From Fischerella sp. PCC 9605 (GTDB taxonomy: Bacteria > Cyanobacteriota > Cyanobacteriia > Cyanobacteriales > Nostocaceae): a stretch of 64,000 nucleotides of DNA. The position numbers and the translations under genes were made by a program. A model generated the notes under the pieces. The model did not search any database. It was not told the origin of the DNA and worked only from the letters and a program-made list of their open reading frames with translations. The stretch spans positions 839,308 through 903,307 of the forward strand of contig NZ_KI912149.1 in NCBI RefSeq assembly GCF_000517105.1, read 5' to 3'. Shown here in pieces: positions 8,713-16,265 of the stretch. Numbering within the stretch: the first letter of the stretch is position 1; the number at the start of each line of letters is the position of its first letter.

Positions 8713-10407
8713 TTACTTCTTCTTCGCCGCCGCTTTAGCAGCTTTAGCAGCTTTTTTAGCGGCTTTTTCGGCTGCGATCGCTGCTAGCCTAGCTTGTTCT
8801 TTTTCTTCCGCTATTTTCTCCAGGTAGTAATGATAGTCACCTAAGTAGACGCGGAATTCTCCATCTCGAATTTCCACGATTTTATTGGCTACCTGAGAGA
8901 TAAAATATCGGTCGTGAGAAACAACTATCGCTGTGCCATCATAGTTTTGCAGCGCTTCTTCCAGCATTTCTTTGGCTGGAATATCTAAGTGGTTGGTTGG
9001 CTCATCTAGTATTAGTAAATTTGCTGGACACAAGAGCATTTTTGCTAACGCTAGACGCGCTTTTTCACCACCACTTAAGGCAGCAACTTTTTTAAACACC
9101 GTATCGCCACTGAATAAAAAGCGTCCCAGCAGTGTGCGGACTTCTTCATCTTTCCAATCAGGCACTTCATCATGGATAGTTTCCATAACAGTTCTTTGCA
9201 AGTCCAAAGCTTCCGCCTGGTTTTGCTCAAAGTAACCCGGGATCACATTGTGTTCGCCTAATTTGACTATGCCTTCTGTGGCTTGTTCCATACCCATAAT
9301 CAGGCGTAACAAAGTAGATTTGCCAGCACCGTTGGGGCCAAGAAAAGCAATGCGATCGCCTCTTTCAATCAGGAGATTTGCTCCTAAAAACAAGATTTTG
9401 TCATCGTAGATGTGAGTTAAATCTTTGATTTCCACTACCTCTCGTCCGCTGCGGGGTGCAGCGGGAAAACGGAAGTGTAATGTTCTTACCCCAGCAGTAG
9501 GTGCTTCGATGCGCTCAATTTTTTCTAGTTGCTTTTCCCGGCTTTTTGCCTGAGTGCTACGGGTAGCGCTAGCACGGAACCTGTCAACAAAAGCTTGTTG
9601 CTTCTCCAGTTCTTTTTGCTGGCGTTCGTAAGCACTAAGTTGTGCTGTTTGATTTTCGGCTTTCTGTTGTAGGTATGCCGAGTAGTTACCGAGGTAGGTA
9701 GTGGAAACACCACGTTCGGTTTCTACAATTTGGGTGCACAGACGATCGAGGAACTCGCGGTCATGGGAAACTATTACCATCGGCGTACTCAAGCCTTTGA
9801 GGTAATTTTCCAGCCACTCAATAGTTTCTAAATCTAGGTGGTTAGTTGGCTCGTCCAGAAGCAACAAATCAGGCTCTTGCAGGAGGATTTTACCCAAACT
9901 GATTCGCATCTGCCAACCGCCACTGAAAGCACTGACAAGGCGATCGCCATCTTCTGGTTCAAAGCCCATTTCTGGTAATATCTTGCCAATGCGTGCCTCT
10001 AGGACATAGCCATCTAAGGCTTCAAACTGCCGCTGCAAGCGATCTAACTTATTGATCAGTTTTTCCAGTTGTTCTGGTGAGGCGGTTTCCATCTGCTGCT
10101 GTACCTGCACCAGAGACAACTGTACCTGGTTTGCCTCCTTGAAGACTGTCCAAAATTCTTCTCTGATGGTGCGGCTGGGATCTACATCAAACTCTTGGTT
10201 GAGGTAGGCTATGTGTAAGCTGGCAGGACGAATAACTTCACCAGAGGTTGGCTCAACTTTGCCAGTGATGATTTTGAGTTGAGTGGATTTACCAGCACCA
10301 TTGACACCAACTAAACCAACGCGATCGCCAACTTTCACTTCCCAATTAATATCCTTGAGGACTTCGCCAGTCGGATAAATTTTACTAATATGTTCTAGTC
10401 TTAGCAT
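8713..10407 (-). CDS. ABC-F family ATP-binding protein (ribosome-associated type)
   Basis: A 564-residue protein with two ABC ATPase domains and no membrane segments, typical of the ABC-F translation factors (Uup/EttA/YdiF relatives) that act on ribosomes. Walker A motifs are GVNGAGKST (about 36-44) and GPNGAGKST (second half). The signature regions are SGGWQMRISLGKIL and SGGEKARLALAKML, each followed by LLLDEPTNHLD or LILDEPTNHLD. The inter-domain linker is charged and contains the RASATRSTQAKSREKQLEKIE stretch usual for the family. The C-terminus is an Ala/Lys-rich tail (KAAKKAAKAAKAAAKKK) that may contact RNA. I cannot place it in a specific subfamily. Confidence 0.9.
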   Translation of the reverse strand: MLRLEHISKIYPTGEVLKDINWEVKVGDRVGLVGVNGAGKSTQLKIITGKVEPTSGEVIRPASLHIAYLNQEFDVDPSRTIREEFWTVFKEANQVQLSLVQVQQQMETASPEQLEKLINKLDRLQRQFEALDGYVLEARIGKILPEMGFEPEDGDRLVSAFSGGWQMRISLGKILLQEPDLLLLDEPTNHLDLETIEWLENYLKGLSTPMVIVSHDREFLDRLCTQIVETERGVSTTYLGNYSAYLQQKAENQTAQLSAYERQQKELEKQQAFVDRFRASATRSTQAKSREKQLEKIERIEAPTAGVRTLHFRFPAAPRSGREVVEIKDLTHIYDDKILFLGANLLIERGDRIAFLGPNGAGKSTLLRLIMGMEQATEGIVKLGEHNVIPGYFEQNQAEALDLQRTVMETIHDEVPDWKDEEVRTLLGRFLFSGDTVFKKVAALSGGEKARLALAKMLLCPANLLILDEPTNHLDIPAKEMLEEALQNYDGTAIVVSHDRYFISQVANKIVEIRDGEFRVYLGDYHYYLEKIAEEKEQARLAAIAAEKAAKKAAKAAKAAAKKK

Positions 10408-10552
10408 TGAGTGTCTCCAAGGTAGGCAATGTGCAGGGAAGGCTAACTCACATCGAGTCCAATCTTAACAAAATTTAATTACAAATTCTGTACGAGAAAT
10501 TCCTTGAAGATAGAGAAAAATTTTAGCTAGCGATACGCTAATAGTTGCTGTA

Positions 10553-11341
10553 TCAATTTGAGGATTGATTTTGTGCTGCTTGCCTGACTTGTTCAATCTC
10601 TAAGCCTAGTGCCTCTGCTATCTGTTCTACAGTCAAACCCAATGCCAATAATCTCGGTATTGCTTCTAATTTACCTTCTTGCTTACCTTCTTGAAAAGCT
10701 TCTTGATAGACTCGTGTTTGCTTTAGCTCACTCAATCCAAACATGGCCTCTATTTCCTCCCTACTCATCCTTGGAAACTTGTAAACCAAGATAGTCTCTA
10801 TTAATTCTAATAATTGCCGCTGTTGCAGTTCAGAGTTGATCTCTTGCCTAGTTCTTTCTATTAACTGCCTTGCTTGTGTAATTGCTGTATCTTCATCTTC
10901 AATGACTAATTTTACAGTTGCGATGTCAATCGGTAGTGAAGCAACTCCGCCTAATTCATCAAGATAAATACGTAGGATGCGCTGACTAGCAAAAAACTCT
11001 CGATCATACTTGATATCTGCTGTATCTATACTGCGGGTTGGATATATAACCACACCCCGCCAATCATTTTGTGGTATATTTTGCCGCAGGTACAGAAAGA
11101 TTTCTGCAAATAGTCGAGCGTAAATTTCTGAGTCTGATTGAAACTGGACTTCTACAAAGTAAGTGGGGTTTTCGTCAGCTTGTATGGGAAGAAATACGCC
11201 ATCAATTCTAAATGCAGTTTGTTTGATTTCAACCGATGAAAATTGATAAGCATTCGCTTCTGTTGCAAGTTCACCGATGAGTTCAAAGAAGATACTAGGT
11301 AACTCTTGAAAAAGGCGATAGAAAATACTGTCTGTTTTCAC
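10553..11341 (-). CDS. Rpn-family (DUF2887-type) putative nuclease/transposase
   Basis: About 262 residues. The N-terminus VKTDSIFYRLFQELPSIFFEL and the core ADENPTYFVEVQFQSDSEIYARLFAEIFLYLRQN match the cyanobacterial DUF2887/Rpn group, a PD-(D/E)xK nuclease-like family linked to recombination. The conserved E-x-Q (VEVQFQ) fits the active-site strand. The C-terminus has a KQEGKLEAIPRLLALGLTVEQIAEALGL tail, which is common in the group. An ATG at 11371 adds ten residues, but these are encoded by a palindromic repeat. The GTG at 11341 gives the family-typical start with AGG five bases upstream, so I prefer it. The gene upstream (11395-11904) is close and may be a partner. Confidence 0.75.
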   Translation of the reverse strand: MKTDSIFYRLFQELPSIFFELIGELATEANAYQFSSVEIKQTAFRIDGVFLPIQADENPTYFVEVQFQSDSEIYARLFAEIFLYLRQNIPQNDWRGVVIYPTRSIDTADIKYDREFFASQRILRIYLDELGGVASLPIDIATVKLVIEDEDTAITQARQLIERTRQEINSELQQRQLLELIETILVYKFPRMSREEIEAMFGLSELKQTRVYQEAFQEGKQEGKLEAIPRLLALGLTVEQIAEALGLEIEQVRQAAQNQSSN

Positions 11342-11352
11342 AAAAACCTGCC

Positions 11353-11391
11353 TATCTTGTGGAACGGGCATCTTGCCCGTTCCACAAGATA
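11353..11391. repeat. 39-bp palindrome overlapping the upstream end of the Rpn gene
   Basis: Arms TATCTTGTGGAACGGGCA and its perfect 18-base complement are separated by three bases. It lies between the stop of the 169-aa gene (11395) and the GTG start of the Rpn gene (11341). The transcript would form a very stable hairpin just before the Rpn start, and an ATG inside it could extend the Rpn reading frame by ten residues. Confidence 0.85.
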
Positions 11392-11394
11392 TTT

Positions 11395-11904
11395 TTAAGG
11401 AAAAATGTATAATTCGCTTTCTTCTTCAGAACCATCACGCACTTCCAGCAACCGCTCTTTTGATATGCCTAAGATTCTCGAAAGTGGCGCTAATAAACTA
11501 TCTTCAACTGCTTCTCCTGAATAAATATTATGCAGTTCTGTAGGTGACAATTTAAAGGTATCGCAGAATTTAGCAAACTCCTGATTATCCAAATCAAGCT
11601 CTTTTTGTCTTTCATTCAATAAAGCAGCGATCGCTCTTTTTCCATACTTAGGCCGCTCGCTCATTTTTATATATTTTTTGATTAAATCTTTAACCTGCTT
11701 GGGATCGCCACCAGAATTTTTGATTAAGTCAAGACAAGCTTTTTGCAATGCTTTTTGTAAGAGTTCTTCTTCATTTAAAAACTTAAGAACTTCATCCGTA
11801 AATTCTTGTTTAAAAAATCCTGCGATCTCACCTTTATAATAAACTGGTAGATAAGTCTCATTCGCTTCTAATTGCCAAGCTAGGGGTTCATTACGTAGAG
11901 ACAT
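11395..11904 (-). CDS. Conserved hypothetical protein with C-terminal HTH-like helices
   Basis: A 169-residue protein I do not recognise by name. The N-terminal part (MSLRNEPLAWQLEANETYLPVYYKGEIAGFF) looks like a small beta domain. The C-terminal half is helical, and LDNQEFAKFCDTFKLSPTELHNIYSGEAVEDSLLAPLSRILGISKERLLEV resembles an XRE-type helix-turn-helix. The ATG at 11904 has GAGGTG six bases upstream and is preferred over an in-frame start at 11919. It lies upstream of the Rpn/DUF2887 gene on the same strand, with a palindrome between, which suggests a regulator or partner of that gene. That role is inference. Confidence 0.55.
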   Translation of the reverse strand: MSLRNEPLAWQLEANETYLPVYYKGEIAGFFKQEFTDEVLKFLNEEELLQKALQKACLDLIKNSGGDPKQVKDLIKKYIKMSERPKYGKRAIAALLNERQKELDLDNQEFAKFCDTFKLSPTELHNIYSGEAVEDSLLAPLSRILGISKERLLEVRDGSEEESELYIFP

Positions 11905-12246
11905 GGTAGCACCTCGCACAAAAATGATACCTCACCATGTTAAACACCAATAACCGTAAGTTCCAATGCAAGCAATGAGGTAAAAGGGACTGGGGACTGG
12001 CGATCGGGTACTGAGGTAGTGGTTTTCAATGGAAAAATTTTAGACGGCCACCTCCCGACTGTTGCAACTGGTGTAACATCTGAGGGACTTCCAAAGAAAA
12101 AAACATCCCAAATTTTCTTGTGGGATGGGTGTCTTCACCCGTCCCATCTGAGGGGCGGGTCAGGATGCCCACCTCACCATCCGGGATAATTTATTTCTTG
12201 GAAATCCCTGAGTTCTACCTCACCTGAAAATACTTGATGTCTACTC

Positions 12247-12569
12247 TAGCCCTGTCAAGGTGGGTAAAAAACGAACCACTATCTTAGTAGAGAAGACTAT
12301 TTTCCTCTTCGTGTCTTAGTGTCTTAGTGTTTCAATCATTCTTTTTTCACCACCCTACTCTGCCTTGAGCCGCTGCGCGTCTACGGGTTCGCCACTTTGC
12401 CTACCCTGGCGGGAAGCCGCTGCGCGTCTACGTGACGGGAAGCGGAGCCACTGCGGTGGACGGGTCTCCCGGCATAAGGCATGTGGCGTCCAAGACGGCA
12501 AGTGGACTCACCAAGACACAAAGACACCAAGAAAAATCCATTTCCAAAACTCAAACCTTGACAGGGGTA
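12247..12569 (+). mobile_element. MITE-like element, CCCTGTCAAGG family, copy 1
   Basis: Left end TAGCCCTGTCAAGGT and right end ACCTTGACAGGGGTA are inverted repeats (14-15 bp, one mismatch). The element is flanked by a 9-bp direct repeat TGTCTACTC (12238-12246 and 12571-12579), the mark of a target duplication. The outer about 115 bp on the left and 65 bp on the right are nearly identical to copy 2 at 44964-45185, which lies in the opposite orientation. The middle differs and carries two GCCGCTGCGCGTCTAC segments from other repeat families. There is no transposase gene. Confidence 0.8.
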
Positions 12570-12899
12570 GTGTCTACTCTTACGGGAAGTCGAAGAAGGC
12601 GCGTCTGTGTGCCTTGGTGGACGCAGTTTATGACAGCTACTTATGAAAGACTGTTGTTGAGGCTGATATACGGATACCTAAGCTTGAGAGTCGCTCCTCT
12701 GATTCTCTGGCTTAGGCATCAGCAGCATGAATTTTATATTCAGGGTCTTTATATTAGTTGACCCCGTTATTATTGCAACAAGTAAACTAGTATTTAGATT
12801 CGCATCAAATTAGTAAAGTTTATTAACATTTAATATTTTCTTAAGATTTACAATTTAATATTTTCTTTAGATTGTTCACGATAACCGACACAAACGATA

Positions 12900-12923
12900 C
12901 CCCGGCTACCAACCGGGGTTTTT
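12900..12923 (+). terminator. Intrinsic-terminator-like hairpin
   Basis: CCCCGG-ctaccaa-CCGGGG followed by TTTTT. The stem is short but all G/C. No gene is seen upstream on this strand, so it either ends a small RNA transcribed from the AT-rich 12780-12880 region or acts in the leader of the 73-aa gene starting at 12978. Confidence 0.5.
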
Positions 12924-12977
12924 GTCCAAGTCAGCTATTGTAGTCTTGCTGTAGGCTGTCGCAACGGGGTACGTGCT

Positions 12978-13199
12978 GTGAACTCATCAACATTGCGTCA
13001 ACTCTGGTCTGTAATTGAAGATACTCAGACTAGTATTCTTTTAGAAGACAACGACACGGAATTGGTTCAACAGTTACTAAGGCAACTAGAAACTCAGAAA
13101 ATACTTAGCAGCGAAGAAATCAGTGTCATCAGTGCTTATATTAGTTCTAGGTTGCCACTAATTCGGGATCTTGCTCTGTTACGTAGAGGATACATTTGA
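12978..13199 (+). CDS. Small conserved hypothetical protein (73 aa)
   Basis: Starts with GTG at 12978 and encodes an acidic-to-neutral helical protein: NSSTLRQLWSVIEDTQTSILLEDNDTELVQQLLRQLE..., ending LIRDLALLRRGYI. Composition and codon usage look real, and I have the impression that similar small proteins occur in other filamentous cyanobacteria, but I cannot name a domain. It is followed convergently by the lipoprotein gene. Function unknown. Confidence 0.65.
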   Translation: MNSSTLRQLWSVIEDTQTSILLEDNDTELVQQLLRQLETQKILSSEEISVISAYISSRLPLIRDLALLRRGYI

Positions 13200-13233
13200 G
13201 CAGAAACCTAGAGCGATCGCTTTGGGATAACAG

Positions 13234-13728
13234 TTATTTATTAAAACTGAAACGTCCGTCAACCTTTTGATTGCCAATACTCGCAGTAACTTTCACCTGA
13301 TACTGACCAGCTGCATTTCCAGGAAAAAAAGCAGCGTAGTGTTTCCCAGTAGCATCATAACTAAAAGGAATAGTCTTTTGTGTCCCATCTGGTTGCTGAA
13401 CTTGAGCTGTGACTTTGGCATTAGGTACTGCTTCATGGCGATCGCCTGTTTGCAGATATAAGTCTAGATGAGTTCCGTTGGCTTCTTTTTCAGGCACGAA
13501 CTCTAAATGATATTTTCCTGTCTCCACAACTTGACCACCTTTGGATGCACCATGCTCATTATTTGTTTTAGCAGCAGGTGAAGCTAAAGTGCTTGGAGAC
13601 TCGTTATTTGAGGTAGAAGTAGCAGGATTATTTTCTGTATTAGCTGCTTGATTGCTGTTACTACAAGCTCCTAAAAAAAGCAGTCCTGTACTTCCTAGAA
13701 CTATCAAACTGAATTTGAATGATTTCAT
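13234..13728 (-). CDS. Secreted lipoprotein, possibly metal-related
   Basis: A 164-residue protein with a lipoprotein signal (KFSLIVLGSTGLLFLGAC, lipobox LGAC, Cys at about 22). A Ser/Asn/Thr-rich spacer follows, then a small beta domain (YHLEFVPEKEANGTHLDLYLQTGDRHEAVPNAKVTAQVQ...GQYQVKVTASIGNQKVDGRF). The domain resembles YtkA/FixH-like beta sandwiches in spacing, but this is a weak impression. A good Shine-Dalgarno (AAGGAG) precedes the ATG. It is divergent from the DUF305 gene, with which it shares a 278-bp intergenic region containing two dyads. Shared metal control is inferred from that context. Confidence 0.65.
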   Translation of the reverse strand: MKSFKFSLIVLGSTGLLFLGACSNSNQAANTENNPATSTSNNESPSTLASPAAKTNNEHGASKGGQVVETGKYHLEFVPEKEANGTHLDLYLQTGDRHEAVPNAKVTAQVQQPDGTQKTIPFSYDATGKHYAAFFPGNAAGQYQVKVTASIGNQKVDGRFSFNK

Positions 13729-13927
13729 TAATTTCTCCTTAATATTGAGAGTCGCATTATTCTTAAATATTTATAGTCAAGCAGCAAAATTTCAGAATAA
13801 ATAGAAATATTTGCGGTCAAGGTTATCACTTAATTTGCCAAAAGAATGTGAAATCAAGATGAAACTGAACCGAATTCTGCTGATTTCATTCTTATTTCAT
13901 TTCTTTGCGCCAAACTGAACAGTAAGT

Positions 13928-13949
13928 ATGTACGGAAAGTACGGTACAT
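13928..13949. promoter_or_regulatory. ATGTAC...GTACAT dyad
   Basis: ATGTAC and GTACAT, ten bases apart, sit just upstream of the MerR-type element. It may be a second regulator site, or the -35 side of an extended promoter of the DUF305 gene. Confidence 0.4.
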
Positions 13950-13957
13950 CACGGTCA

Positions 13958-13979
13958 ACTCTCCATCTAACTGGAGCCT
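13958..13979 (+). promoter_or_regulatory. MerR-family (metal-type) operator/promoter
   Basis: ACTCTCCATCTAACTGGAGCCT has a CTCCA-6-TGGAG dyad of the form bound by MerR-family metal regulators (CueR/ZntR/CadR type). In those promoters the dyad fills an over-long spacer. A -35-like GTCAAC lies at its left edge and CAATAAT at its right edge, followed by the DUF305 gene. No merR gene is in the window, so the regulator would be elsewhere. Confidence 0.55.
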
Positions 13980-14006
13980 TCAATAATAGAGAAGGAAATT
14001 CTTTAA

Positions 14007-14756
14007 TTGCAAAATTCAAAGATTGATTTAAAGTCTATGCAATCTATTTCTTGGAAAACAGGATTTTTTGCGCTTACCTTTGTAGCGATTACATCCTTAA
14101 GCAGTGGTGTGCTTACAGCTTGTTCTACAATTGCTTCTCAAAACCAAACTCAAGCACCAAACACCACTGCTACTAATATTAGCGATCGCCAACAAGTGAG
14201 TCAACATCACGACATGATGAATCATGGCGGCATGAATCACAGTATGGCAATGGATTTAGGGCCAGCTGATGCTAACTATGATTTGCGCTTCATTGATGCA
14301 ATGACTTTGCATCACCGAGGAGCGATCGCTATGGCAAAAGAAGCTGAGCAAAAATCTCAACGCCCTGAGATCAAGAAATTAGCACGTAACATCATCGTTG
14401 CTCAAAGTAGAGAAGAAAATGAGCTATTGCAGAAGTGGCGAAAAGCCTGGTATCCCCAAGTAAGTGCTGAGCCTGTAGCCTACGGCGGCGAGGGTAAATC
14501 TGTAGTACCTATGTCCAATGAACAACAGCAAAGCATGGCAATGCTTGAGGATCTGGGATCTGCGGATGCAGAATTCGATCTGCGCTTTATGAATGCCATG
14601 ATTGCTCATCATGAGGGTGCTGTAAATATGGCTCAAGATGCTTTGAACAAGTCTAAACGTCCTGAAATCAAGAAATTAGCTCAAGAGATTATTGATTCAC
14701 AGCAAGCAGAGATTAACCAAATGAAGCAGTGGCGACAAGCTTGGTATAACAAGTAA
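14007..14756 (+). CDS. Secreted protein with two DUF305 domains
   Basis: About 249 residues. An N-terminal signal/lipoprotein-like segment (FFALTFVAITSLSSGVLTACST) precedes a His/Met-rich linker (HHDMMNHGGMNHSMAMD) and two tandem DUF305 repeats. Each repeat has the motif D-x-x-F-I/M-x-x-M-x-x-H-H-x-G-A (residues about 95-107 and 193-205) and ends KKLA...W+xAWY. DUF305 is a ferritin-like helical fold often found near copper and other metal resistance genes. The TTG at 14007 has AGAAGGA upstream; an ATG at 14037 is the alternative. The MerR-type operator directly upstream and the following SmtB-type repressor support a metal-stress role. Confidence 0.8.
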   Translation: MQNSKIDLKSMQSISWKTGFFALTFVAITSLSSGVLTACSTIASQNQTQAPNTTATNISDRQQVSQHHDMMNHGGMNHSMAMDLGPADANYDLRFIDAMTLHHRGAIAMAKEAEQKSQRPEIKKLARNIIVAQSREENELLQKWRKAWYPQVSAEPVAYGGEGKSVVPMSNEQQQSMAMLEDLGSADAEFDLRFMNAMIAHHEGAVNMAQDALNKSKRPEIKKLAQEIIDSQQAEINQMKQWRQAWYNK

Positions 14757-15021
14757 TATCGTGTCTGCATGAAATTTATACTCTCGCCTAGAACGTCGAT
14801 TCAGTATTCAGAAATTGTCTTTATGGATCAGACAAGGGAAACACCTTCGGGAAGTCACGCATTCAAAAGTCAAAAGTCAAAATTAGAATCTTGACTTTTG
14901 AATTGTTTTGTCTTCCTTCCCTTGTCCTTCTTGTCAAAAGAAGTTTCTGTGTCTGCCAAGACGGCGATCGCTAACCCAATCAATACTAACTGAGGATTTT
15001 AGGATACTTAATTTAATATAA

Positions 15022-15043
15022 CAATTGAACAGTTATTCAATTG
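15022..15043. promoter_or_regulatory. SmtB/ArsR-type operator dyad
   Basis: CAATTGAA-cagtta-TTCAATTG is a perfect 8+8 inverted repeat. It contains the TGAACA-GT-TATTCA core expected for SmtB/AztR repressors. It lies about 60 bases upstream of the repressor gene, so autoregulation is likely. Confidence 0.65.
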
Positions 15044-15104
15044 TGCAATTTTTGAATTTTAGTTAAAATTGATATTGATAACCATTGCCTAAAAGAAAAT
15101 TGCC

Positions 15105-15503
15105 ATGAACAAGCAAAAGGGAAAGCAAGATTTGGACCTACTCCCAGGTTCTGAAACGCCTAAGTGCGATACCCATTTGGTGCATTTAGATCGTGTACGT
15201 TCAATAGGGGCGCAAATTCTGCCAACAAACAAAGCACAGGAGATGGCAGAAATTTTTGGGGTGTTGGCAGATACGAACCGTCTACGCCTCTTATCAGCTT
15301 TGGCAAACCAAGAATTGTGTGTATGCGATTTAGCTGCATTGACAAAAATGACAGAATCAGCAGTTTCACACCAACTAAGATTATTAAAGGCAATGCGTTT
15401 AGTCAGTTATCGCCGAGAAGGTCGTAACGTCTATTACAGCTTGGCTGACAGTCACATCATTAACCTGTATCGTTCTATAGTAGAACACTTGGATGAATCC
15501 TAA
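15105..15503 (+). CDS. ArsR/SmtB-family metal-sensing repressor (SmtB/AztR-like)
   Basis: A 132-residue winged-helix repressor that releases DNA on binding metal. Two metal sites can be read. The N-terminal/alpha3 part has CDTHLVHL (from residue 24) plus ELCVCDL. The alpha5 site DSHIINLYRSIVEHLDE fits the D-x-H-x10-H-x2-E pattern exactly. Having both makes it resemble AztR/BxmR/SmtB, which sense Zn, Cd, Pb or Cu, rather than ArsR. The recognition helix is MTESAVSHQLRLLKAMRLV. A matching dyad lies upstream (15022-15043). No efflux ATPase or metallothionein gene is adjacent; the nearest metal-type gene is the DUF305 protein. The actual metal is uncertain. Confidence 0.88.
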   Translation: MNKQKGKQDLDLLPGSETPKCDTHLVHLDRVRSIGAQILPTNKAQEMAEIFGVLADTNRLRLLSALANQELCVCDLAALTKMTESAVSHQLRLLKAMRLVSYRREGRNVYYSLADSHIINLYRSIVEHLDES

Positions 15504-15615
15504 TTTCCCTCATTAGAAATAGCTTGTTGACATTGAGAAATTAATAAGTGCGATCGCGCTGTCTAAATATTAGATATCTATAAAATTAAAGATGCAGGTG
15601 ACAATTTTTGTAACT

Positions 15616-16245
15616 ATGAGTGAGAAAGTAATTCGCCAACAATATGACCAAGTGGCAAACTTGTACGATCGGCGCTGGAGTACTTATATTGCCAAAACAC
15701 TATCTTTTCTCAAAACTTGGGCGCATATTTCACCAGAGGCGACAGTGCTTGATATTGGCTGTGGAACAGGAGAATTTGAGCGATTACTACTAACCGAAAA
15801 TCCACAGCAGATGATTACCGGAGTAGACATTTCAGAAGAGATGCTGCTTGTAGCTAAACAAAAATGCCGTGCTTATCCCAACGTTTCATTCCTGACAGCA
15901 AGTGCATCAGCATTACCATTTGCAAATAATAGCTTTGATGTCATCGTATCTGCTAGTACATTTCATTATTTTGACGATCCTGAGACTTCATTAAAAGAAA
16001 TGAGACGTGTGCTAAAGCCAGACGGTAAAGTAGTTATTTTAGATTGGTGCAAAGATTATCTATTATGTCGCATTTGTGATTTTGTATTGAAGTTTGTTGA
16101 CCCTGCTTACAAGCAATGTTATACCCAAAGAGAATTTCATAGCTTATTTACATCTGCACAATTTGATATCAAGTGTGCAACTAAATTTCGTTTTGGTATT
16201 ATTTGGGGAATGATGATTGCTACTGCTACGCCACAAACTTACTAA
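15616..16245 (+). CDS. Class I SAM-dependent methyltransferase
   Basis: A 209-residue methyltransferase with motif I VLDIGCGTGEFERLL, motif II GVDISEEMLLVA, and post-motifs FANNSFDVIVSASTFHYFDDPETSLKEMRRVLKPDGKVVILDW. The pattern is UbiE/Methyltransf_11-like. I chose the ATG at 15616 (MSEKVIRQQYDQVANLYD), the usual start for this group, over one eight codons upstream. It follows the SmtB-type repressor by about 110 bases on the same strand and may be in its transcription unit. The substrate cannot be told. The Cys residues near the C-terminus do not form a clear ArsM pattern. Confidence 0.8.
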   Translation: MSEKVIRQQYDQVANLYDRRWSTYIAKTLSFLKTWAHISPEATVLDIGCGTGEFERLLLTENPQQMITGVDISEEMLLVAKQKCRAYPNVSFLTASASALPFANNSFDVIVSASTFHYFDDPETSLKEMRRVLKPDGKVVILDWCKDYLLCRICDFVLKFVDPAYKQCYTQREFHSLFTSAQFDIKCATKFRFGIIWGMMIATATPQTY

Positions 16246-16265
16246 AGCTGTGTTCTATAGAGTAC

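Larger units (their letters stand above)
11905..12977. other. 1.07-kb non-coding region
   Basis: Holds the promoter region of the 169-aa gene, a hairpin-prone segment with two imperfectly complementary parts at 12112-12145 (cccatctgaggggcgggt and neighbours), a 323-bp MITE-like element (12247-12569), AT-rich DNA, and a terminator-like hairpin at 12900-12923. Two reading frames of 93 and 109 codons cross the MITE, but they are repeat DNA with no protein-like composition and are not reported as genes. Confidence 0.6.

Noticed and set aside
12365-12761. Two overlapping open frames (93 and 109 codons)
   Set aside because: They run through the MITE and other repeats, have no protein-like composition or ribosome-binding site, and change with repeat content.
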